A stretch of DNA of 64,000 nucleotides from Trissonchulus latispiculum (Eukaryota > Nematoda > Enoplea > Enoplida > Ironidae), in contig JASAND010013040.1 in NCBI GenBank assembly GCA_030248195.1, forward strand, positions 1 through 64,000. Direction: 5' to 3'. A program made the translations under genes and the position numbers. How positions within the stretch are numbered: the stretch's first letter is position 1; every line of letters begins with the position of its first letter. Under the pieces are notes generated by a model, which saw only the letters and a program-made list of their open reading frames with translations, did no database searches and had not been told where the DNA came from. Positions 56,101 through 64,000 of this stretch are shown piece by piece.

Positions 56101-59100
56101 AGTGCACACTCACAACGTCAAAAGTACACATATTTTGCATATTGTAGCATTGAAATGCTCAAAAGATGAAGGTCTTGTAATTTTAAGTTTTAAATTTAAA
56201 CCAAAAACCGACTTACGTAGCCAGTTTTACATCTGTTCAAAGAGTGTGCCAAAAAGTGTCATACTATTTTTCTTTATTTTTTCAGATCGTCTACAAGGTC
56301 AAAACCACCAACAACCAACGCTTCAAAATCCGCCCAGTGATGGGTTTTGTCAACCCTGGCGAATCGGTCACCGTCAACCTAACCTGTCAGGCCTTCAACT
56401 TCAATCCGGCCGAATTGCGACAGGAGCGGTTCATCATTTTTGTGGCCTACGCCCCGCCCGAAGCGGCCGGCCCGGGCGAGGCCTGGCAAAATCCCGCCAC
56501 CGCGCAGCCGTTGCGCCAGGAATTGGCCGTCGTCTATCGAGTGGGTGCCAATGCGCCCGTTACGGAGCCCCCCGCCAATGCCCCCATGCCTATGGAACAG
56601 GCTGAACAACCCATGTTTTAGGTTTATGTTAAACTGGTTTGGTGGGAGGGGGGGGGGGTAAGAAAAACAGAAAAAGACATTATGTCAAATTTGTGCAGTG
56701 ACAAAGAATCCTTAGATTGATCTTTTTATTTGCCAATTTGTTTTGACTCAGCAGAAAGTTGTGGAAAACGACCAAATTTGTGCGGCGGAGAATATTTTTG
56801 AGTGTCATGTTTCTTGACAACAAAATGTTGTTAAATGAACTATGTTAAAAAGATAAAGAGGTGTGTTTTACATTTGACGTACGTATAGGCTGTTTAACAT
56901 CTTGACAGGAAGAGATTTAACTATTTTTAATACATAAAAGACGTTAAAAGCAATAATGTAGAAGCATAAAACGTATAGTAGAAGTCTAAATTTAGTTATA
57001 TATAATCCTAGAACAGTTCAAAGCTTTTATGGACTGGAAATATTAAAAAATTCAAGAGCTAAAAACCAAAAATATTGCAACAAAAAGTACTTTGAATCAA
57101 ACACGAGTTCCAATGGGTGATTTAGAAATCTGAAAAAGGGGGGCTTCTAATTTGTCCAACATCGGGAACCCCCTCTAAACGTTGAATCATTGATAGAAAC
57201 CGAATTTCCCCGAGATAATTTAGATACATTTCCTACATATAAATACTACTCTATACGTTCTGAACACTTGAATTTTCTAAAATCTCCAGAGACTCGGCTA
57301 AACGCTAAGTTGGTTCCAAGGTCTGACCTAAACTGTAACCAAGGCTGACGTGAAGGAAACGCAAATTAGCGATGTTTCTGGCGAAAAACTCCAATGTCTT
57401 TCGACATAATGGTAAGAATGTGTTTTCTGATGGCAAATAATACAACTCTTTTTGCGTTGAAACTGGGCCAAAAATTGCCAACTCACACTAGTGTCTTGCA
57501 AAGTCAGTATCCAAATTGCAGAATAATAAACTTTCTTTAAAAACTGTATTCTGGAATTGTATGTTATAAACAAAATTCCCCTAAAATAACAAAAGTTATC
57601 CTTAGAAAATGTGGTCCGGACAGATTCTCGGGGTCCTACAACCACCCCCACCCCCGTTTTAAAAAAATTTTGATCAAATCCTGGCGCAAAATTCTGTAAA
57701 ATTTTAACAAAATTTTCAGTGCAGAAAATAAAAGAATGAGACACACGTCTACACAACCAAGTTGAATGCATCAATGTTAGCTAATTCATTCCTTTAAAAT
57801 GTCCTAGTGAAATGTAATTAAATAATTTTTTAGTTAACAGATAATTTTAAAATAAAAAATTAAAAATATTTTAGTTGCAAAACGTAGAAATAAGTAGCCT
57901 TACCATCTTTTTCATTTTCTTGCTACAGGTATGGCAGTACCAAACATCACGAGGATCCGACACTTGACTGTCAGAAATGGCTGGATTATGACATTTCTGA
58001 AATAAAATAAAAATAAAAAGTCAAAAATAATAAAAGTAGGATAAATCAAATTAGAAACAGTCTATCCAACAATCTAGCTGAGTGTATTCTATTAATCGTC
58101 TACTTTGAATATATAAAATATTTAAATTAAATTTAAATATTTAAATATATAAATATATAAAAATATAAAAATTTAATAATATTTATGGACATTTTAACCG
58201 AACGGTATAATTTCTAGGAACGAAATCGTAGAAAGGAACTCCCTACAAATAAATCAGTCTATAACAATTACAAATTGATTGAAATAAAATTACTTAAAAC
58301 TCAATTAATAGAATCAAAAAGCACCTGATGATAAAGCAAATGACACTCTTGACATTCAACCAGTGTATTGGACGGATAGTTATGCAGTTCTCTGAAATTA
58401 GAAAACAAACCAGTCACAGATTTACAAAACTTCTAATTTAGAAGAGATTTTTGGGCTAAAAATCTATCTATTTATCCAATTTTATCCCTGAAAAACTGGT
58501 TCCTTAATGCTGTACAGAGGTAAGCTAGACCCACTAAGTTCAATCCTTGTAAGTACAAAACCAAAATTCCAGATTATTTATATGTCGGTTAACAAAGTTT
58601 TTATTTGCATGATGATACAAGTGGGGGGGGCCAAAAATGTCCTAACTTTTCGATCTCAAATATTCTCATCACAAATACGTACCAAGAAAAGCGTTTTTCT
58701 AAACTATGTACATATATAAATTGAATCTAAAATAAATCTAGCTAAAACAAATATTTGCCTCCCCCCTTGTGCATTTCTACAACAGAAAGGCATGGTGATA
58801 AAGCTTAGCCTCCCCCCCCCACCCACCCCACGAAAAAGCCAACAGACTAAAAGTGAAAGCCAATGCACTAGTACACAAAAAAGTAACACCTAAAAAAGTG
58901 GTGTAGCCCCACTAACTTGCAAACAGCACAGGCCAGGTCCAAGTCAGGCGAGGGGGACGGGGAAGCCGCACTGCTGAGACCACCCACAGTCACAGTCGTA
59001 GTAGTAGTAGTAGTGCTGTCCTCAAAATCGGGGGGTCGAGACAGTAGTTCCGGGTCTGCCGGGGGGGAGGGGGCACGGACCCCCGAAAAAATCTGGGGGG

Positions 59101-61468
59101 TCTTGAGGTCTAGGGACAGCTGGCCCGCTGTAGTGGTGACAACTGTAGGTTGCTCGTCTTCACTGCGACTGGCGACTTCAAGCTTAACGCTGCTGCTAGT
59201 TGTAGCGGCTGGCGGTGTGGCTAGTTTTGGCTTTTTATCGGCTGAAATAAAAAAATATGAGCAGAAAATAGGAAAAAAGGGAAAACTGTAGAGCTGAAAA
59301 TAACAAAAAATTTTAAATGAAAAATAAAAATAATGCATGGATTTAGACGTAGTTTTAATTATAAAATTTTAAGACAACAGGTAATAGTAGTATCAACGAA
59401 ACTTTTAATATCAATATTTCTAGCCTTTTTCCAGGTTGACACTCCAAAAAAACGAGATGACACAGATTTTGTTTTCTATAAGAGTTTCTGAATACTATTC
59501 TCAGACGAACTATGTACATCAATGCATCCGCGCAAAAGAAAAACTTCATTTCAAAAGTCACTTGATTAAATTTTACTTTTGTCACCAAAATTACACCCCC
59601 CCCCGCCCGGAAGACTTACATTTGCTCCCTAACTCAGTATCACTATCTGTTGAAGATTCAATGACCAAACGTTTACGTTTAATCACAGGTATAGTGTCAT
59701 CGTCATCGCTTGGAAAGAGGGAAATCAATTTCACGGATCCGGCTGAAAATAGTGGAGAAAAACCTGTTGAATACAAACAGAAAAGAAATTAGAAAGAAAA
59801 CAGTACTAAATACAGCAGAAAAACATTAGAAAAACTGAAAACCAGAATTGAAAAAACCAGCACAAGCACAAGTACATAATTTTTCCCAAGAAAACAACAA
59901 TCTCACACAAAGTTGGCGAAAGAAAAACTTTTTTAATTCAAAGCTAAAGACAGATCATGCGCCAAGTCAACGTTAACTATAGAATCCAGTTGTGCAGGTA
60001 AGGGCAGTTATCCACTTCTCATCATTTTCGTTTTTCATTTTTGTCGGGGTTTCGGCAAGATTGGGTCAAAAGCCAAAAGCCTTTTCCTAACCATATATCT
60101 CAAAACCAGAACTCCCCTCAAAAATAATATACCTTCAGCCCAATATTATATTGTATCCTTGTATTAGTTGTATTACTTCGAACTGCAAAAAATAACCGAG
60201 AACCGCATAGAGCAGTAATATTAAGTAATTTTGTAAACTTAATTCGAGTTTAATTCAACAAACTACAAAAATTTCTAGGGAATCTGACAGTGTACAACTA
60301 GAAACGCAATAAATCAGTTAGCCCTAAGGTATACTCTTTCGGTCTTCTTCCTTTCTCTTTGACTTTGCCAACACGGAAGATGCTTTCTTTTTTCGATCTT
60401 CAGATTCGCTAGATTCCTTGCCACTACGTGCAGCCGACTTTGAAGAATCACCAAATTTGCTCTAAAATAAAAAAAACAGAAATAAAATGAAGCTCCGAAA
60501 ATTAGGAAACCTCCCTTACAAAATGGACATATATGATTCTGACATAAATCGTTGTCAGAATTCTATAAAAATAACGACGTGCTCGTTTGATATCAATTGT
60601 TAACATGGATAAATGGATATTTTCTGGAAAGTAAGACAAACTTCAAAAGCGGATTATGAATAAAACACCATGCAAATTATACGAATTACAATCTATCCTA
60701 CAATTACAATTACAATCCTACAATTAAGACCTCAAAACCAGGCCGATAATTGAAATTCGGAGAAAAATGCTGAAGGAAAAGTCGTGTTTCATACATACTT
60801 TCCGCGAGCCCGAATCCAACGAACCGGAGTGGGAGGGACTAGCAGAAGGACTGCCGTGACCGGTAGCACCCAGGGAGCCGGAGGAATGCACCTTCTTCAG
60901 GGAGGCTAGCTTGCCAGAACTCTCCTAAAATAAACAGGAACCACATACAACAGTGAAGTCTCAAGAAAGTTGTGCAAAAATTCGCTAGGAATGCCATAAC
61001 GTGATCATTAGATCCGTAACTATGTAATTACTGAGATTTTACATGGGTAGCCTAAACTGTATTAAATGAAGTGCAACTAATTTGGGGAGGGGCGCAATTA
61101 TATACTACCAGAAGCATGTTAAAGAATACGCCGTTTTGTAGGAAACACAGAAAATTATGACCTCCAAAACCCTCTTATTTAAATCAAAACAAGAGTATAT
61201 GCAACAAACATGAGGCAGAATATAAATTAAATTTAACTAAAAATTGAACAATTAAAACCTTTTCTGTGGCGCCCGATGGCGTTTTTCTAGATTCCTCTGA
61301 CGTCGCGGCAGACAGGTCGGCGCCTGCCGGTTCCCCGGTCCAGCCCATTTTCTCATAGTAGGCTTTGACTTCATCATAGAGTCTGTCAATTTCACGACCC
61401 GCCTCCGGAGTGTTGGACTGAATTAGCCTAATCACACGAGCATAGAATTCATCGTTAATTTCCACCAT
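53197..61468 (-). CDS. INTS12: Integrator complex subunit 12 (PHD finger), 586 aa, ten exons
   Basis: Exons are 61468-61259, 60924-60799, 60461-60335, 59742-59620, 59241-58917, 58391-58325, 57996-57904, 54640-54521, 54307-54235 and 53693-53197. All have GT-AG borders, phases agree, and the sum is 1761 nt. Residues 1-45 resemble the short helical N-terminus that binds INTS1 in known INTS12. A Ser/Thr-rich, charged region follows (KRKRLVIESSTDSDTE at about 177-192). The PHD finger spans three exons and keeps all eight ligands: C300, C303, C317, C320, H325, C328, C347, C350. After it come PIVFKRE, then ISALAADFIAKHK, and the conserved basic end VEQMKKKAAAKKIEKRIR, as in human INTS12. Human INTS12 is 462 residues; the excess lies mainly between the N-terminus and the PHD. 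It works in nuclear Integrator (snRNA 3' processing and Pol II termination). Intron 7 contains an MSP gene on the opposite strand. The exon-4 acceptor could instead be the CAG at 59763. Confidence 0.95.
55422..56621 (+). CDS. MSP-domain protein 2, 148 aa, two exons, nested in an INTS12 intron
   Basis: Exon 1 is 55422-55532 (37 codons, donor AAAAG|GTCAGT) and exon 2 is 56286-56621 (acceptor TTTTCAG|ATCGTC, stop TAG). Phase 0. The protein is one MSP domain: RVVFIGPFTEPQTVALAIAN, then after the intron IVYKVKTTNNQRFKIRPVMG, FVNPGESVTVNL and FIIFVAYAPPEA, then a Pro/Met-rich tail ending EQAEQPMF. There is no transmembrane helix. It aligns throughout with the gene at 4029, and the intron interrupts both at the same place and phase, just before the (V/I)-x-YK(I/V)KTT strand. 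The gene lies on the strand opposite INTS12, in its 3.3-kb intron. A soluble VAP-like adaptor or sperm cytoskeletal role is family knowledge only. Confidence 0.9.
56622..57903. other. INTS12 intron sequence right of the nested MSP gene
   Basis: AT-rich sequence with no other exon seen on either strand. The 148-codon minus-strand open frame at 57328-57774 shows no domain and no matching splice sites; INTS12 coding continuity from 57904 to 54640 is complete without it. Confidence 0.5.
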
Positions 61469-62600
61469 GTTTTGGCCTAAACTAAACCTAGGTAAAACAT
61501 AGTTTTAGTTAGCAGAGATGCACCGGGGTTGAGGCCAGGACTGGGCCTGGGCCTGGGCTGGAGCCTGGAAACTGGGAGACCAAATCGAAAACTGTTCAAA
61601 ATTTTTCTTAAATTTTCAAATTAAGCAATAATTTCTGGTATACCAGCGTTACACACTGTTGTTTTCATGCAAATCGGTGAGAAAACAAACAATTTTATCT
61701 ATTTTAACTTTTAAAATTTTGGTCAAAAACTTTTCAAAATTTACAAAAATTCCGCTACGTTTGGCCTGGTTCTAGTCATGGGAGCTGTTAAATTTGTGCT
61801 CGCTAAGGTTCGCTAATGCTTTCCAATGGGCGACTTCCCCTGTTCGCTCCTAAAGTTGCCCCTGGAATAAACTACAACCCTGGCTTTTTCTACATAGCGG
61901 TGGCGCGGGGATCCCCCCGACTTGGGTCGCCCCACTCCAGGATTAGGGTCCGCCGGCCCTCCAGACTGCAGAAGTCAACAGAAAAATAGAGTTTTGGTGT
62001 AAGGGCAAATTTTCAAAAAACTTTCCGGCTTCGCTTCGGATAACTTAAACTTTAAAATAGCTACATTTTTAGCTCAGCAGCAAAAATAGCATTTTTTTAA
62101 ACAATTTTCGAAAAAATTTTCTCCCCCTCCCAGAAATTTTTGCCTAGGAAAAAAAGCTATCTGAGGTTTCCGGGCGCAGGAGCTTATAAGCCTAAAGCCA
62201 CGAGTGACAACTCGGATGTTGACTACAACTGTGGAAGGAACATTTTTCCAACCAAATACGTAGATCAAAATACAAAACGTAAACCCAAGTCAAGTTAAAT
62301 TATATATATACGTCCAAAATCTAAAACCAACTTTGAAATTAAAATCCAAAGGATCACATCATCACGGCGAAGCAGGAAATTTTTGAAAAAATATGGGCAA
62401 AAACGTAAATTTTGCTTAAAAAGCTTGTAAATTCCTAGACTTCTTGAAGTCAGCCAGAAAAAAAAGGAAATAAAAGGAATTTTGGGCGCAAAAAAGGAAA
62501 TAAAAGGAAGGTCTCGAAAAAAGGAACCGCAACAGGCCTGCATCAGGCATTACGCTAGAACACTGGCTCCTGTTACCTTCCCACCGTAGTGGTATCCATT
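61469..62600. other. upstream region of INTS12; no further gene seen
   Basis: Presumed promoter-side sequence. It holds a copy of the recurrent motif CAAATTTAACAGCTCCC (minus strand, 61780-61796) and AT-rich spacer. No supported exon. Confidence 0.4.
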
Positions 62601-62624
62601 TACCGACCATTTAAGGATAGATAG

Positions 62625-62695
62625 CTGGGTTGGCTAGAGCACACGCCTAAACCGATATGTGCTTAGTCCCCTGTTCAAGCCAAGGAAATTTATGA
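62625..62695 (+). repeat. weak tRNA-like sequence
   Basis: GGGTTGGCTAGAGCACACG and CTGTTCAAGCC are at approximately tRNA A-box and B-box spacing. Arms do not pair well. Probably a SINE remnant. Confidence 0.3.
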
Positions 62696-63002
62696 AAGCT
62701 TTGAAGCGACGAGGATTCGTGCCACCAATCACCGGTCTAGCAGTTGAACGCCTTTACCGCTCGGCCATCACGGCACGCCAAGGGGAGAGTAACAACACTC
62801 TGCATAAATTTACCAGATTTACCTTAAATTTAGGTCATATCTTACAGATTAATAGCACAGTGACTCTAAATTCTGATTGTGCCAAAGCGTAGCTGTGTTG
62901 TTTTAAAACCGCTATTGCTAAATTTATAAGTATTATTCCGAAATTTCAACATTTCGTGAATTTCGCAAGGCTGACGTTATAACTTAGAAATCAATCTCGC
63001 TA

Positions 63003-63116
63003 TACGGGGTATTGCTCAGTGGTAGAGCGTTCTACTCAAGATCCCACAGTCGTTGGTTCGATCCCCGCCTGGCTTATTTTCATCACATCTTTCAGTCCTG
63101 ATTTCAACCTCTACAA
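63003..63116 (+). repeat. partial miniature-LTR fragment
   Basis: The tRNA-like A-box TTGCTCAGTGGTAGAGCG, B-box TTGGTTCGATCCCCG, then TCATCACATCTTTCAG and TGATTTCAACCT match the 3' two-thirds of the TRIM LTRs at 22316 and 22812. The 5' end is missing. Confidence 0.65.
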
Positions 63117-63252
63117 TGATTCGTACTATGATCCACAAGGACTTTTGCAGCGGCTTAGGAAAGGTTGGAGAGGTTGTCTTTTGGTAGATTGGTGATTTGC
63201 CACTGAAGGATCTTAGATCTAAGATGGTGTTCAAGATCGCAACTCGCAGACA

Positions 63253-63520
63253 GGGTTGTGCCGTTAAGAACGCTCTCTGGCAGAGCTTAGAGTACTGTTG
63301 TTTTTGATTTTTGATTCGAATCGAATCAAAACACTTTTGATGCGACTTTTGATTTTTGATGCATCGAATCGAATCGAATCTGCAGTGCAGAAAATCGAAC
63401 TGCATCAAATCTCTGCTACTCTTTTCATGGCAAAATCGAATTGCATCAAATCAAAAACATTTAAATTGAATCGTTATTTTTGATTTTTGATTCATTTTGA
63501 TTCACATTTTGATTCAGGGG
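63253..63520. mobile_element. left end of a hAT-like element with TTGATTC arrays
   Basis: It begins AGGGTTGTGCCGTTAAG, identical over 17 bp to the left end of the element at 52311, followed by many TTTTTGATTC / GAATCAAAA blocks in both orientations. The right end was not found, so it is truncated or continues to the right. Confidence 0.55.
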
Positions 63521-64000
63521 AAATAGGCAGCAGATTAAGAGAGGCATGAGAAAATGTGTGAGCGTGTAGTGCCTGCATCTTTTCGTGTTTGTATATCATC
63601 CATCTTTCCAATGAGAATGCCAAAATTCTGTCATCTTTTCCGGCTTTGGGTTTTAGGTTTTTAAAGTTCTACTAGTTAGTTTCAATCAAATTTTCACGTT
63701 GAAAAACACTCATGCTGCCACAAAAGTTTTACAGAGTAATCACAGAGAAGAGTTCACAAATATTGATAGGCTACTATTAAACAAATTTCGCGATTCAACT
63801 TCTCATGTTGATTATTCTGGGAATTATTAAGCTGATTCAGGCTTTCCTTTCATTGGCAAAATTTAGACTTTAGTGGGCAGGTTTTTTCTATTTCCACAGT
63901 GAATTACACCACTTTGACCTGATGGCCCAACTGGGTCTACCCATTTTTGTCGAATCTGAGCAGATTGTTTCCTTTCCATTTCGTGTTAACTTATCCGATG
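63521..64000. other. no recognisable feature
   Basis: AT-rich sequence to the right edge. I see no exon or repeat border. Confidence 0.4.

Noticed and set aside
56045..56661. 186-codon and antisense 76-codon frames over MSP exon 2
   Set aside because: They are out of frame with the MSP domain and include intron sequence.

Overview
The window is nuclear DNA from an animal, most likely a bilaterian invertebrate. It has genes split by GT-AG introns, an Integrator subunit gene, single-domain MSP proteins, a multi-peptide neuropeptide precursor and secreted cysteine-rich proteins, all set in AT-rich DNA packed with SINEs, small DNA transposons, a LINE and satellites. The phylum cannot be fixed from sequence alone. 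A K-Y-M-D motif in the neuropeptide precursor hints at a lophotrochozoan, but weakly. Most exons are too short or lack an ATG, so the genes were rebuilt by hand from splice sites and reading-frame phase.

Layout. 1-3.9 kb: a possible gene end at the left edge, a minisatellite and a candidate DNA transposon. 4.0-5.3 kb (+): a two-exon MSP-domain gene. 5.6-12.4 kb (-): a four-exon neuropeptide precursor whose introns hold a TTAA-type element, a GC-rich foldback element, SINEs, a MITE and a miniature LTR element. 13-27 kb: no convincing gene, but MITEs, SINEs, a TATAA satellite and a second, cleaner miniature LTR element. 27.7-33.0 kb (+): a three-exon gene for a secreted protein of about 1184 residues with two copies of a 12-cysteine domain around a mucin-like and very acidic linker. 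34.1-36.7 kb: a (CA)n tract of about 700 bp and a hAT-like element. 37.0-42.0 kb (-): a three-exon gene for a small secreted six-cysteine protein, whose second intron holds a nest of five DNA transposon copies. 42.26-47.88 kb (+): a full-length LINE with a 20-bp target duplication, carrying a NADAR domain beside the zinc knuckle in its first ORF. 48.0-49.2 kb: an (AT)n tract and a 66-70 bp minisatellite. 50.5-51.6 kb: a long foldback element. 52.3-53.1 kb: a hAT-like MITE. 53.2-61.5 kb (-): a complete ten-exon INTS12 gene, with a second MSP gene on the opposite strand inside one of its introns. 61.5-64 kb: repeats only.

The host genes do not form a pathway. INTS12 belongs to the nuclear Integrator complex, the two MSP genes are paralogues sharing an intron position, and the remaining three encode secreted products. 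The richest material is in the mobile DNA: the NADAR-bearing LINE, the miniature LTR elements with tRNA-like Pol III boxes in their LTRs, and the nested transposons whose insertion order and target duplications can be read directly.
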